Source of the DNA: Hyphochytrium catenoides
Taxonomy: Eukaryota > Sar > Hyphochytriomycetes > Hyphochytriales > Hyphochytriaceae
Direction of reading: 5' to 3'
Assembly: GCA_900088475.1 (NCBI GenBank)
Contig: FLMG01001035.1
Span: 1 to 54,775, forward strand
Length of the DNA stretch: 54,775 nucleotides
Shown here: piece after piece, positions 1 to 11,890 of the stretch
Position numbering within the stretch: the stretch's first letter is position 1
How the letters are laid out: every line of letters begins with the position of its first letter
Notes under the pieces: model-generated
Databases searched by the model: none
What the model saw: only the letters and a program-made list of their open reading frames with translations
What the model was told of the DNA's origin: nothing
Translations under genes and position numbers: made by a program

Positions 1-669
1 GGCCGTAGAATTGCAAGTTCCATCATGAGAATTTCGGAGAATAGAGATCTTCTTTTAGAGCAACTCGAAACGGCCCTTCATGGTAAATAAACGGTATTTA
101 TCCGAGCCAATAAACGGTATTTATCCGAGGGTTACATACAGAAGCAGCTGGCGGTAAATAACGAAATCTCCAAGCCCCCACTCGCTTAATAAAAAACAGC
201 ATAAACGCTGTGTCTTGTTCTGCAAGAACTTTTGTGCGGGGCTTCCCCTTTATTTTGGGGTGACAAGAAGTAAGTTGGTGTTAGAGCCGTGTTATTACCA
301 GTGGATCAAGGCATCACGGAGGAGGATAGCACCCTTCAACCCTTCAACAATAGTTAGAGATTTTGCAGAGGAAAGGGATATGCTTTTTCCGTTTCAGCGC
401 GCTAGTATCGCGTCACCGTCTGCTGCAGACGACGATTCTGGGCTTTATTATACCTACTACTAAGGCTTCCTCCTCCCTGCCCAGCATTAGCGTTCTCGAG
501 CCACGAGGAGGGTTAGCGTCTTCTTGGCTTGCCTAAGAGCTCCAAAGCTACACTGATGATCACATCATCAAGGCTTACCTGAACTGTCTGGTGAAGAAGC
601 ATAATAGACGACAGGCTCTAGTATCACAGAGTTGTTGTCTGGATAAACGAAGGTCGTCCGAACCAGGAG
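1..669. other. No gene seen; short direct repeat at the left edge
   Basis: No convincing coding region is visible. The only structure I see is a 21-base direct repeat at 86-106 and 109-129 (AATAAACGGTATTTATCCGAG, two copies, period 23). A short open frame at 215-463 has no recognisable composition or motif and is probably chance. Confidence 0.4.
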
Positions 670-818
670 TTGCATGCCGACTCTTCATCGATCGTCGGGC
701 ATTGCAGGAGTATGAGCACCAGGTATCTCAGACGCGATGACATTGACTTGTTGGCAGCAGGAGTCAGGCGGGAATTACAGCCTTTCAAGCTAGTTATCAT
801 CAACCATGAAACGAAGAA

Positions 819-2113
819 ATGGGTAATACCAGAGGAAGCGCATCAATTCCAACAGCATTGATAAAGTACGTACTCCTAAAAAATGCCGGCGCTGCTGCCG
901 GCGCATTATGGTCGCCCTCCAGCAGGTTGACAAAGCGCAGTAAGCGTTACGACTGGCAAGATGGGGATGGTGGTAGCACAAATGAAGAGTTTGGGCTTGT
1001 CAAGAAGCAGGAGGACGCGGAAGGGACCACAAGTAAGATGGAAGAGAGACCTGATGATTAAAAGGAGGCGCATGGTGTGGTGAATCAGCAAAGAATGGAG
1101 GGAAGATTGACGGCAGAAAAGGTTCATACCCTGAATACCTACCTACCGGATGACTTGTTCGAGTTTCTATGTATGTGGATCCACTACGATGTAGTCCTCC
1201 GTCATCCTTCTTTAGCTCATGCTGTGGTCTTGGATGATACATTTCTCCGGTGGGGCTTGACGGTACCGCAAATTGAGGATGACGACAACCTATATGGCTT
1301 CAAGTGCCTGAGCGCCATTATTGCCTCTTGGAACATCATGATTCAAGAAATATTTGTCGAAATGAATCCACACCGTCGGAAAGCCTTTGGCTATCGTGGC
1401 AGTAGCTTTCCACCCTTTGAACAGAGATTGAAGGACCGTGGATTACCAGGGACTCTGGCGGAATCTGTGAAGGAAGAGGGGCTGATTAAATGGGCCGCAA
1501 TTAACTTTGACAAGGCAATCATGAACGGGTTAGAGACCAGAGGTCGGCAAAGATATAACTTTTGCGGGGTCAATGACACTGTCAACATTGACCAGCGAGT
1601 GTTCAGACACCTGACGTTCTTCGATGACGCTGCTCAAATACTTAGAAATTGCACAAGCTGCCCAGGCATCTCCCCAAAACGACATCTTGTCACCTGTACC
1701 AACATCCCCAACTTGCGACGCTTCATTCTGCATTTGGAGCGCCATATAGTGCATGAGCACCAGGAGCTCTGGAATCCGACTAGCAGACTTCCTAGTGGGA
1801 TCAATCGTATAGTGGAAGTTATTGCCAATTCTAAGGGCATTTCACTGGATCGTATGTGTTACCTAAATGCCAGCCCGGAAAGTTCAAGAGTGAGGATCCG
1901 GTGTGGGAAGGTATCGGAGACCATATTGGGATGAAGGATTGGAACGACTTGAGAAGGTTCGCGAGTCTGCCACCCAGTGGACCGTCCATAGATGACTTCA
2001 TTAGCCTATTTCCAGAGAAGGGAGAGGTGCTCCGTAAAGACCCGGTTCTCCTAGAGAAAGGGTGGAAAGACAAGGTGAAGCAGTGGTTCACATGGGCCAA
2101 AATCGTGTATTGA
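819..2113 (+). pseudogene. Unrecognised protein gene, broken by one stop codon and one frameshift
   Basis: The largest open stretch is 1062-1934 (285 codons from 1077). It has a globular composition with many aromatic and charged residues (for example LPDDLFEFLCMWIHYD near its start). The same frame is open upstream from 819 and interrupted only by a TAA at 1059-1061. At about 1850-1860 the protein-like composition moves to another frame, which runs on to 2113 and ends in VKQWFTWAKIVY. Joining them needs one base gained or two lost. This pattern suggests a decayed gene or an assembly with indel errors. I do not recognise the family. It could be a transposon-encoded protein, since mobile-element debris is common in the window, but no DDE, RT or integrase motif is visible. 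The position of the true start is unknown. Confidence 0.4.
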
Positions 2114-2973
2114 TATCATCAGAGAGGACTGTCCTTGGTAAAGGAGCGTCACGAAGGCTATTATAGAACTATGGGTGAGGACCAAAGGCAGAGTCATCCA
2201 TCAGAGGGCTATCAAAGTGAGTTATCCAGACTAATAAAGTACCAGAGAGCTCCTAGGTATGCTACGCTCTTGCTTTGTTTGGCATCATGGACGACATCGT
2301 ATTACAGAATTCAGCTGGTTATCGAGGAGGATTTCCTTGTCAGTCGTAGTGGGCTGGTCGCGGCTCTCTAATAAAGTAATGACGGAGGCAAGGTCACAGT
2401 TCAGGATACCGACTCCGTCCAATCATTACTAACGCCCGCGGGAAGGATGGCAGTCAAGGAAGAACTTCCAAACCATATCTGCCATCTCATCAAGCAGTAT
2501 CCCGGCACAAGAGCCCGCTGCACAGGCAAAAAGAATGCCAGTACCGGGAACCCACCACTTATCAGGAGGTGTAGACCGCGGACGAGCAACAAGGCCCTGA
2601 GTGTATATAAGGCTATGAGTTCCATCGAAGAACCAGGCTATCAGCAGCGAGTCCCATCATACCATGGGCAGTCTACACCAAACAGATTCATGCAAAGGAG
2701 AATGAGCTAGGTAAGCGAAGAGGATGCTAGCCAGTGAGGGAGTGGCGAAAGCGGCCTCAGACCCACACAGCCAAATTTTCTTGGAGCGCAGGATCAGTAA
2801 CTAGTAGTCTCTTATTTCTCTTTCGTTCGCAGCCCTTTCAGCCCTGCAACTGTCTCCTTATTGGGACCCATCTCGTCTGCTATGTAGATTATTTTGTAAA
2901 CAGGTCACATGGTAAATATAATCACTCGAGCACTACTCTTACCCCTTTGACCCCTCTGTATGGGTCGCATGGT

Positions 2974-3240
2974 CTACAGACGCAAATGTGTCACCTGCAG
3001 CAGCCGAAGATTCTGTCCCCCAATGACCACTATACATTCGGGACATTGTGCTTGTTCCATTGGCTCTATGCATTCACCAACTGCATAGAGATGGTCGTTA
3101 GGGCAGCGAAACCATCCTTCGGTCCTCGTCTCATCTCGCGTGACTTCTATCACCTGGGCCAAGTCTTCTTGGGTGACTTGAGCCCTTCTCTCACAGCTCT
3201 TCATAGATATCCCCTTCACCGAGAAAGAGTTCCTTTCTCA
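2974..3240 (-). pseudogene. RZ-type zinc-finger fragment (ZNFX1-like C-terminus)
   Basis: The minus-strand frame encodes WFRCPNDHLYAVGEC, then about nine residues later CPEC, then IGGQN, and stops at 2974. RZ-type zinc fingers, found at the C-terminus of ZNFX1 and in RNF213, have the pattern C-P-N-x-H-x-Y-x-x-G-E-C, an eight- to ten-residue spacer, C-P-E-C and a following IGG. The fragment keeps all four zinc-binding positions. Upstream the frame closes at a stop at 3238-3240 and no ATG precedes the domain except one six codons after the shown beginning. A second frame over 3190-3280 looks protein-like (KLRKELFLGEGDIYEEL), which suggests a frameshift. No helicase domain is seen nearby, so this is a truncated remnant. 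In the family, such domains occur in RNA-silencing and antiviral helicases; function here is probably lost. Confidence 0.55.
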
Positions 3241-4015
3241 GCTTGGCATCCAAGGCTTCGCAGCTCACGCAAGTGGCTAGAATCTGTTAACAGCTGTGTT
3301 CAGCAATAAAGTGAAACTCATCCTCATTGCTGAGAACATCTAAGATTCAATCATAATGCGGGAAGAGTCCAATGACCATGCGGCCGAATGACCTACAAAT
3401 GACTACCTGAGGGTGAGATCCGAGACATGAGATGTCCATTATTCCTTTAACCAATCATAGATTAGCGGAATACTTCCTTGTCTGCCCATGCGTCCTCAAC
3501 GACTGTTAAGCAGTCTTTCAACTGATGACATCCAAGTACTCCGTACCAAAGAAAAGCACTTATTGCAGGTCTTCCTGATAGAGTTTGCTTTTCATGAGCT
3601 AGCTTTAGCTTGCAAGAACCCAAACCGCAGCTTTTCCGGCGCTGCCGTCCGGTCTCTGAAAAGCTTCTTCCTCCATATCGCCTCAATACTACGATAGATT
3701 TATTCTCGTGCGTCACAGTCTGCTCTGAAATCGAGCCCGTTAAGACGCTAACCGAAGTTCAGTTGCGGGCTGTAGGATCTTTTTCTTCACCTGGGGGCTC
3801 AGGTTCAGCTCCACAGCCCTCCGGTGGACGAGCTGGCGCTGCGGTCGGTAGCCAAGGAGGATCTCGTCGGCTGTCAAGAGCAAGGCACAACAAGCAATAA
3901 ATACTGGCCCTTCGCTGCGGTCGATTTTGGCTGTAAATTTTTCACTTAAAGGTCCTTCTTCACCTCCAGCTGAGCGTATTGCATCATTGTTGTCTCTAGC
4001 TGCTGCTGAAGATGT

Positions 4016-4333
4016 TCAGCCTCCGATTGCAACCCTGGTCCCCAGCCTCCTCCTGCAGACCAGTTGGCGCAGTCTGGCGTCTGGATTAATGTGCGTAACA
4101 TAGGATCGCCGACTACAGTCACCCCTGCAGCCAGTCACTTTACACTTTACATGCAGATGCCTCCAGCATAGACCTCGAGAAAGCAATCGACTGCCGCAGT
4201 TTGCAGAAGAACACTTTTTCTCTGGGCGGGAAGGCCATGGGTTCGGGCATGAGGCAGAGCGTATCTGTGCAAAGTTCTTGCAGCCGTTCTCAGAACAACA
4301 CAAGCGTTGAGATCTCTTAGAAGCATTCATCAT
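4016..4333 (-). CDS. Small WRKY19-like zinc-finger protein or fragment
   Basis: An ORF of 105 codons begins at ATG 4331-4333. It contains two C-x4-C units: CCSENGC followed by a cysteine about ten residues on, and KCSSANC followed by RGLCWRH and KCKVTGC. The spacing C-x4-C-x8-C-x2-H matches WRKY19-like zinc fingers, which occur as tandem repeats in stramenopile and plant proteins. Those proteins usually have more repeats, often ending each unit in a glycine pair, so this may be a fragment with a drifted C-terminus. The part after residue 75 is arginine-rich and not finger-like. The role in the family is poorly known, probably nucleic-acid or protein binding. No neighbouring gene supports a function. 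Confidence 0.35.
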   Translation of the reverse strand: MMNASKRSQRLCCSENGCKNFAQIRSASCPNPWPSRPEKKCSSANCGSRLLSRGLCWRHLHVKCKVTGCRGDCSRRSYVTHINPDARLRQLVCRRRLGTRVAIGG

Positions 4334-6436
4334 TCCTTCAGTCTACGACTCTCTTCAAGGGAAGGGTCGGTTCTTCCTGGGCCAGACTCTATCTGGTGCC
4401 GTTGTCACCGCGGCTGTCCACACACCGCGGCTGTCATTGACCCCGGCCTGTCACCGCCGCTGCTGTCTCTGATAAATACACTGTGGCTGTTCAAAGAGCT
4501 GTCAGTAATGCTAGTCAATATCAAGATCTCATTCATGAAGAGATTGTTATACCAACTATGCATCGACTCTAATCCTTTTTCTTCTTGAGAAGTGCTGGGC
4601 GTCCGGGTTATCACCTCTACGAAGTACATGAACTTGATCTTGATCTTGCCCTGGACTCTTTTTTAGAAGAGCTACTTCCCGCTCCTCCGCCGCTGCTAGT
4701 CTTCGATCACATCACACCTAGCCACATTTCTTGAGTAATGACGTTTTTACTGTTGCTTTGTCTCCACCACTCAATCACGGACCAGAATAACGACTGCTGC
4801 CACAAGCGACAACAGAGGAAAACGGAAGAATAGAGTCACGGTACTTCCCTACTTAGCTACTAGTCTTTCTAGTCTTCCTCGTCATCCAACATCTGCTGCT
4901 CTGTACTTAGAACTATTGGTAAAAAGCTCGGCCTATAGTAGGAAGAGAAGGTTGGTGGACCTGGAAAAGACTGATCTACTAGACAAACTCTCCTTTCGCA
5001 ACGGCAAAGCACACATTTATGTCATCATCGTGGAAGAGGTCTTATCATAATACAACTCCAAAGAGCAGAAAGAGTAATCTCTGTCGTCCTTTTGCTCTGT
5101 AGCAAGGGTGACCTAGGCAAATTGTCCTTATTCAACGGCAAAGCCACGTCTCGGCGTCCAAGGTGTCCTCAGCAGGTAGGGAGGAAAACCCTTATGACCA
5201 TAGAACTCTACTAAAGAAGAACATAAAGAGCAGAGTCATCTGCCTGTCCTTTCTTCCTCATACAAAGCTGACAGAAAGAGATGATGGCTTTAAGAGCGTC
5301 AAGGATGACCGTCCTTCAGAAATGCATCATTCTTCTCCAAGTATGATTGAAGCTTGCGAGACCGCTGTGTCGGGAGGAGTTATCAATGGGCCCTAGTACT
5401 TATTGACTCAAGCAACAAACCGTCTTCTTCTTCTTTCGTCCTCTGGGTTACAGCGGGCATTATAAAGGCTCAACATTATCTTCAACGGGAGTTACAAGCA
5501 AGAGGAGGGATAGGGCTAGGGCACCAACACCGAAAGATCCTTGAATGGACGCTACTAGTCCACCTAGTAGTACCTAAGATTGCATCGAGCAAAACGAAAA
5601 GAAGACGGCTCTGAATACAAAGTCTTGGTATGCATGTATGCATCGTACGCAGGCCTTCTTAACCAGGTGAGTCCTGATGATGGTCGTTGTGGGTGATAAC
5701 TAATAAGATTACATGTTGCCCTTTTCCTTTTTGTTCCGAAATCCTGCAGGGAAGTTCGCGAACATCCTCCGGGCGTAAGAGCATTGCTCGGGCTGACCAA
5801 GCTGTTCACAATCGTCTAGCTTCTGGTAGAGAGAGACGCACGATTATATAAGAAGGCAAGCTACCTACAGCTATTTCGCGCAAGGCATCAATGTTTATTT
5901 TGAAATCTGATCCCGCCCGCCTTTTATCAGTCTGGGCACAATATCCATAGGTATCATAGTTCTTGGCATTGCAAGCCGTAACCGCCTGGAAGATCTGTCA
6001 AGTTATCTCGTATCTTATTGATTAACAAGATGCTATAGCAACGGGTTTTAGCGTAAGAAATAGGGGCGAAGACGTGGGGCAGGAGGAGTGAAGACGGGAA
6101 GGAAACATATAACCCACACCCCCTGGTCAACGAGAAGGATACCTCTGGCACGGCGGTAAGAGCTCCTAGGGAACTGTTTACCCAGCCTTCTTTCCAAGAC
6201 TTAACCAATGCGGACGTGAGCCATGCTTTAAACCGCGTCACCATCGGCCTCGATAACCTTGTTCTTCGAGGCCCTCAGCACAGCTACGGTAACTCTTGAA
6301 GATGTGTTGATGAAGGTAAACAATGGGGCTCATCTCCTAGCACTACTTCCTCTATTGCATCATTGAGACTGCTCCAATGCTTGTGAGCGAGATTGCTCAC
6401 TTATGACTGCTAATTCTCTCAGCTCCGGCCGCCACC
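4334..6436. other. Long stretch without a supportable gene
   Basis: Only short open frames occur here (at most about 96 codons, for example on the minus strand at 5954-6244) and none shows recognisable motifs or consistent composition. I see no RNA gene, no tandem array and no terminal repeats. Confidence 0.4.
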
Positions 6437-6878
6437 GTGGTGGCTCTACTGTCCCAGGCCCTTAAGAGCAGGGGTGGAACTCTATTTGTGCACACTGCTG
6501 CACAGCATTCCACGCGCCTCGAAAGGGCACAAACACAGTTGAAAGAGATCTCATCGGATGGTGATGACGATCGAGGCAATCCACATTACAGCTTTCTCCC
6601 TAGAACCTTAGTGGGCGGTATGACACTTGAAGCTGGCTTTCATATGGCTTTCAATGCCATCGCTCCAACCACTAAAAGGAGCACGCTTTGCACCAGAGCT
6701 GCCACACGAAATGGCAGTATGCCACGGTGGCCAAGTTCTGGACAACGTATTATCTGGGAACCAAGGATTACCGCCGACCGCCCTCTATGGGGCATATTTG
6801 TCATCGGCTTATCACTATCAATTGGCTGAGATTACTGTTATAGACTATGGAGCTGATAATGTGTTTATATTGGTGTAG
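6437..6878 (+). pseudogene. Possible frameshifted remnant of an unrecognised gene
   Basis: Two overlapping plus-strand frames look protein-like in sequence. The first runs from about 6437 to 6690 (contains RGNPHYSFLPRTLVGGMTLE). The second runs from about 6680 to 6878 (contains ELPHEMAVCHGGQVLD and ends in YGADNVFILV). Moving from one to the other near 6680 would give a single stretch of about 145 residues. I do not recognise it. The support is only the change of composition between frames, so it may be chance. Confidence 0.2.
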
Positions 6879-7818
6879 AACCTCGCCGTCCCTAGTAGTA
6901 CTAAGCCGCAGCTTGTAGTCTTCCTGCTGTCGTGCTCAGGGTCAAGCAGCCATGCATGGGTGGTAGATTGTTGATTGTGCTATGGCTACGGCTAGGTAAG
7001 TTCATTCTTAGAGGGCTAAGTCCTCCAGGCTACAAAAGCTATCGAGGCTATAGGGGTGACAGGCGCAACAGTAATGACTCCACATGAGCGCATCGCGATT
7101 GATTGGAAACGAGCAAAACGTGCTGTCCTGCGGGATACCGCCTCCAGAAGATTTAGCAACGGACGACTGCCAACGGGAGGCGCGAGAGTCTAGTCTTGGA
7201 CCTGTGGGGGTGAACCCTACTAACCAAAGTACCGCAAACAAGGTGATGGTGATGGCTGATAACGCGATGGTTGACAATCCCAGTGCTTTTGCGGTGGACT
7301 GGAAGACTCCTACGACTAGTTCCGTACTGCTCGAAGTCCCTCTTGCGATGCCATTGAATAACCCGAACATGAGAATCTCTACTTCTTGCTTGTGAGGTCC
7401 ATGGAATATTATACAGTGGCCATGGAGGGCAGTGTGAAGTGAAAGGCATTGGCATTGAGGTCCATGGAGATAAAGTTCATACTCCGGACTAATAAGGTTC
7501 GCTAAGCCTTATGCAATATTATGTACCACCGAGATATAAAAAAGAAGCAAGAAAGAAGTATACCAGGCCAAAAAGAAGAGAAGAGCAAAGCAGGAAGAAC
7601 TTCATTCGGCCCCCTAGGGCCGGGCACTGACCGGAGGCGGTTGTGTGCCCCCCGAGGAAGTGGCGTGGCGGGGAGGAGTTCGTCCTCCTCTCCAATGATG
7701 CGAGAAAGGAAAGAGTCGTGATTTTCCTCATGACCATTTAGGTTCAGCAAGGGAGGACGGGACACCCTTACTATATCATTAGTAAGTCAAAGCAGACATC
7801 TATAATTAGGACGGTGAA

Positions 7819-8742
7819 TCAGAGGTGATTCAGCTGCTTGAAGATTGCATTTGTTTCCTCTCTTGATGCAAGGCTCGCCTTCGAAGAGAAGCCATACGTA
7901 ATCTCCGTTATGTCTTCTTCTACTCCCAGAGCTGACGAAGGTGATAGCGACTTCTGAAGATCCGCAAAAGCTGCGTCTGTGTACTCGTCCAAGGGCACTC
8001 CATAAGTTACTTCTCTCCCTCCCAGCATCGTCCTCACGGCGGGAGGAATCAGCTCAACAATGCGAACAGAATTGGCCTCCTCATCGCTCTGCTTCTCTCG
8101 GTGCTCTTTATAATTTTGCTGCAGCTGGCCTCGAAGAGAGAGCGTAAAGGAGTGAACCGCAGCCTTGGTCGCTGAATAGACTGGAGTCTGGATGAACGGG
8201 ACAAAGGCGAGGCCGGAGCTGACGTTAATGACGGCAGAGACGCGCTCCGATAAAGGTGCGGACGGACTTCGCTGTCTTCTCTTCAAGAAGAAGTTGAGGA
8301 AGAGCACTGAGAGCTGGATCAAGGCTTCAAGGTTTATAGCTATTTCCTGAGCCGCTGAGCTCAATTCTTGAAGGTCACCTCCGTCTTGGCTCCCGTCTAC
8401 TTCGTCTTGGTGGCGGATCAAGGCAGTGTAGTTCTGGATGCCTGCGTTATTGATGACAATGTTGAGATCTGGGAACTCACTTATGACGCCGCGGAAGAGC
8501 TCCAGTCGGTCTGCAGATTGGGAGACATCGGCTTGCCGGGTGTGAAGCTGGGGGTAGTCAGCTTTGGCCTTGTTGAGCTTCTCTTCATCCCGCCCACATA
8601 TTATAACGATATCTCCTGCTCTTTGGAATCGTTGGGCCAGGGCGAGGCCGATGCCGGACGATCCTCCCGTGATGAGAACCGTATTTTGCAGCTTCTTCTG
8701 CCGCTGATGACCTAGTCCCGTGTCTTCTTCTTGGAATGACAT
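7819..8742 (-). CDS. Classical short-chain dehydrogenase/reductase (DltE-like)
   Basis: This intact single-exon ORF of 307 residues starts at ATG 8740-8742 and stops at 7819-7821. It shows every hallmark of a classical SDR. The cofactor loop TGGSSGIG is at residues 25-32, and CGRDEEKL at 49-56 suits NADP(H) binding through Arg51. NNAG is at 98-101, the catalytic Asn is probably N137 in AINLEA, the catalytic Ser lies in NVSSG (about 175), and the YSATK motif gives Tyr189 and Lys193. The C-terminal substrate-binding part carries PPAVRTMLGG. The length is a little above the 250-residue norm because of an insert at 109-130 (HQDEVDGSQDGG). The closest named group by pattern is DltE-like cytosolic oxidoreductases of unknown substrate. 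It has no introns, unlike the genes at the right end of the window. Confidence is high for the family and low for the substrate. Confidence 0.92.
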   Translation of the reverse strand: MSFQEEDTGLGHQRQKKLQNTVLITGGSSGIGLALAQRFQRAGDIVIICGRDEEKLNKAKADYPQLHTRQADVSQSADRLELFRGVISEFPDLNIVINNAGIQNYTALIRHQDEVDGSQDGGDLQELSSAAQEIAINLEALIQLSVLFLNFFLKRRQRSPSAPLSERVSAVINVSSGLAFVPFIQTPVYSATKAAVHSFTLSLRGQLQQNYKEHREKQSDEEANSVRIVELIPPAVRTMLGGREVTYGVPLDEYTDAAFADLQKSLSPSSALGVEEDITEITYGFSSKASLASREETNAIFKQLNHL

Positions 8743-10099
8743 TCTTTCTTCTTTTCGTCCAGTCCTGCCGTTTCTTCTCAGTCTCTACGTCGCTCGCTCC
8801 CCAACGACAAAATACTCTCTATGCTTAGCCTCTTGACTTGAGAGATTGGCTGCCTTTTCTGTAATGAGCAGAAGGTCAACCGTGACGACTAAAATTTGCG
8901 TTATAAGTCCCTTGAACAGACCGCGTTGTCTTTGCCGTGCTAAAGATTCGTATCTATGCGAGCTGGCGTGTACCCACAGGAGACTAGCACTACAGGTACT
9001 GACTACGGATCCAGTCTTGTTGCCAAACACAACGCCGCCATCGTGAACTTGTTTTTCTTGTTGAGGGGTGAGGACGAAGAGAGGAAGATAACTAGGAACT
9101 ATGCTGGTCTTTCTCGTTGAGGAGGACGACAAGGCTATCGATCTTTTTTGCCACAACGTGGAAAGATCTTTCTGGGCGGCGGTGGGGACCGAGTTGTATA
9201 AGAGAGGTCCTGAGGGTTAAGTTCCTGCCTGGAGGACGAGATATAATCTATGATTGTTGAATGACAGTAGGGGTAATATAAGAAACTGACCCATCTGTTG
9301 TCACACAGCACGAACTTCTTTATCTGCTTCTCCGATGTCGACTAGACCAAAACCGTACCGTAGTTACTCCTCCCAAGGCTGCTGCATACTCTCTTGAGGT
9401 GTTGCTAGGAGAGAGTACAGCTAGTAAGAGAAAGAAAGGAGAAGAGGGGGAAAGAGAGAGAGCATGGAGTGTGGTGCAAGACACCCAAAAGGCGGCTTTT
9501 CTTTCTGCAAGTATAGTAGCTATGGCCTACTTTACCAGCGGGTGGAATAAGGTACGGTATTACAAGGAGGGGCGGGGGTGGGGGGAAGGAGAAGAAGAAT
9601 ATTTGGTCATGTGCTTGTGCAGAGGAAGGACAAGCCGGACTTTTTTTGGAGAAAACACGCAGAAGCTTTCTTGGGAACCTTGGGTAACAAGAACCTTCTC
9701 CTATAGAACTACTGGTGGTACCAGGGAGACATCACCCATTCAGTCGAAGGCTTTCGAAGCTTTCAGCTTATGATACTTTCCATGCATCAGCCACCACTGA
9801 CGATGATGAGAGTTCTATAATAACCTTCTTGCCTCCGTGCGAGAGCTAGAGCCAAAGAAATGGATATCTACAGCGACCATGCGAAGATGGCTTGTCGCAC
9901 AGCAGGTGGCCGTACCTGCTCCACCGCCATGATAATAGGAACTCTCTCTTGTTATGTGGTTTGGTATCGGACATCGAATATCCGTTGCCATTGTGAGCCC
10001 CTCCCACCACTCGGCGCTATCTCGCTCCCCCCTCTCCCGCCTAGTAGTACGGAACTTGGTGGTCCCTAGGGGTGGATATTGCAGTCGGTGTCCTCCAGC
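8743..10099. other. No supportable gene; upstream region of the SDR gene
   Basis: The region just upstream of the SDR start is pyrimidine-rich on the plus strand. A minus-strand frame at 8785-9156 has no ATG and no recognisable motif. A plus-strand frame at 9399-9773 lies in purine-rich sequence and looks like chance. Confidence 0.4.
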
Positions 10100-11890
10100 C
10101 ACATCCTCTGATAATTGATATCTCAGTCGTGCCATCCTCCTGCTGCAAAAAAGTACTAGGTTCCTACTGCCCTTCGTTAGGCAGGTTCGGATATTACACG
10201 ACTGCGGCGCTTGAGTACGACCTGATCGTCAAAGGGTTGCACTGTCACGCGATGCACACTTCTTATATTTACATCGTTTGTATGATCAGGCGACAAGTGT
10301 CCGTCCCTGGCTCGTCACGAGGAGGCAGTCCGTATGATTTTTTGTCGGTTGGTCCCTTTCCGCGCCCTTTCTTCTTGCTGCCTTCCACCACTCCTCCTCT
10401 CCCTCCGCTCTTCTCTTCTTCTTCCTCTTTTCAATCTCCAACTCTCGCAAGAAGCTGCGGCCTCCAATGTTTCTATTATTTCGAATGTTGTCCTTCAATA
10501 ATTTTTCCTCTCTCGCATCATTGGAAGGGCAGATGAATATCCAGCAACCTCGCTGACCGGGCAGCACCCGCTTCCAATTGTCGTCCGTCCCCGACCGCCC
10601 TCAGTGGCCGGGTGCGCACCCTGACTCCTCCCTGCCCTACTATTTTTTTTCTTGTCCATAATACACATTTATATGTTGTTTAGACAGTAGTCTACTAGTC
10701 ACTTCTGAATAATAGCTCGTTAATAAAGAGTTAAGTCTCCTTGAATAAAAAGTCTCTACCTACCTCCTGGTTCGGCTGCTGGCGCACCTGAACTGCGGTC
10801 TCAGCACCTGAAAGGGCTCTGCCTCCTCACACTCTCTCCATCCGTCCAAGAGGCCTTATCCCATCCCTTTCAGCGCTATTCTATCTCCTCGCGCAAGGTC
10901 TGGCTCCTCCAGATCTCTTCCCTTTCCTCGCTCGTGCTCCTCTGTTTGGTCTGACCAAGAATGATATTAGCCTTCGGGCCCATTGTCGTGGGCGAAACTT
11001 TTCGTCCCTTAATAATGTCCAATTGCTGCTCTAGCATGGTGAAGGCCCAGGCTCTGTCTCTCTATCTTCTCACCCTTCAGGTGAGCGGCGCGGTCACCGC
11101 TGGCGCAGAGGGTGCCGTTCATGCTGTCAGGAAGGTCGTAGATGACTTTGGTGACAATTAGTAGTCCAAGGGTCTGTTGAAGGTTGACTTCAAGAACGCC
11201 TTCAACTCTGTGGATCGCTCAGCTAATCTGGATGGGGTCCGCGACCAATTTCCCGCCCTTTACTCGTCGCTGTCACCTGTTCCATGGGTATGCTTTCGTT
11301 GCTACCTCCTGCGGAGTTCAGTAACGTGACCCTCTAGTCCTTTGCTATTCGCTTGAGGAGATCGCGGCGTCGGTACCTAGCCTGGACCTGCATGCCTGGT
11401 ACCTTGTTGGTGACGGCATCCTTTTTGGCATTATAGAAGACGTCGCCAAGCACTAGACGTCCCCGAGCCAACCTTCAAGACCGCAGTCCGGAGATTGGTT
11501 TAGATTTGAACCTGGTCAGGTGCGGGCTCTGTTGGCCCAACTTGGAGTTAGAACGTCTCCCAGTTTCCCTGCACCAGTTTCTCGATTAATAGGTGCGGCC
11601 GGTGTCGAACTCTTGTCTCGGTTTACGGGGTTCCTGTTCTCTCTCGCTTGGAGGAGGTAGACGCAGGCTTAGTCTTGTGTCATTTCCTCAGACTCAGCTT
11701 TGCGTCTTTGGCGGTTGTTTAGGCTTTGCCAAGTTCAACCATCTCTTTCAGGGTTGTCCTCGATCTCAGCTGGACTCCCTATGCTCTCATTCTGACCCCC
11801 GTTTTACGTGGGTTCTTCCTCACTCGGCTTTTGGGCCTGCCTTCTGTGTTGAATATCTTGGTCAGGCTTCAGATTGATCGTTCTGCTCTT
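10100..11890 (+). mobile_element. Degraded LINE (non-LTR retrotransposon) copy A, RT region
   Basis: In broken frames this stretch encodes a LINE reverse transcriptase. Around 10870-11010 is the pre-palm segment (LFGLTKND followed by RGRNF). At about 11183-11220 is the first catalytic block (VDFKNAFNSVDRS). Near 11336-11350 is a PLLFA segment. At 11397-11417 is the second catalytic block, decayed from the expected Y-x-D-D to WYLVGDG. Near 11700-11750 is a thumb-like segment (CLGFAKFNHLFQ). It matches copy E at 33050-34530 at nucleotide level along most of its length. The shared part begins with a pyrimidine-rich stretch (10370-10440) before the RT. There are many stops and frameshifts, so it is inactive. 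The 3' end passes into the tandem duplication at 11891. Confidence 0.75.

Noticed and set aside
2734-3309. 191-codon plus-strand ORF
   Set aside because: It lies opposite the RZ-finger frame, starts at a non-ATG codon and has no recognisable composition. It is a shadow of the minus-strand coding remnant.
7008-7395. Overlapping plus- and minus-strand ORFs of 103-120 codons
   Set aside because: Neither strand shows a motif or a decisive codon pattern, and both have weak or non-ATG starts.
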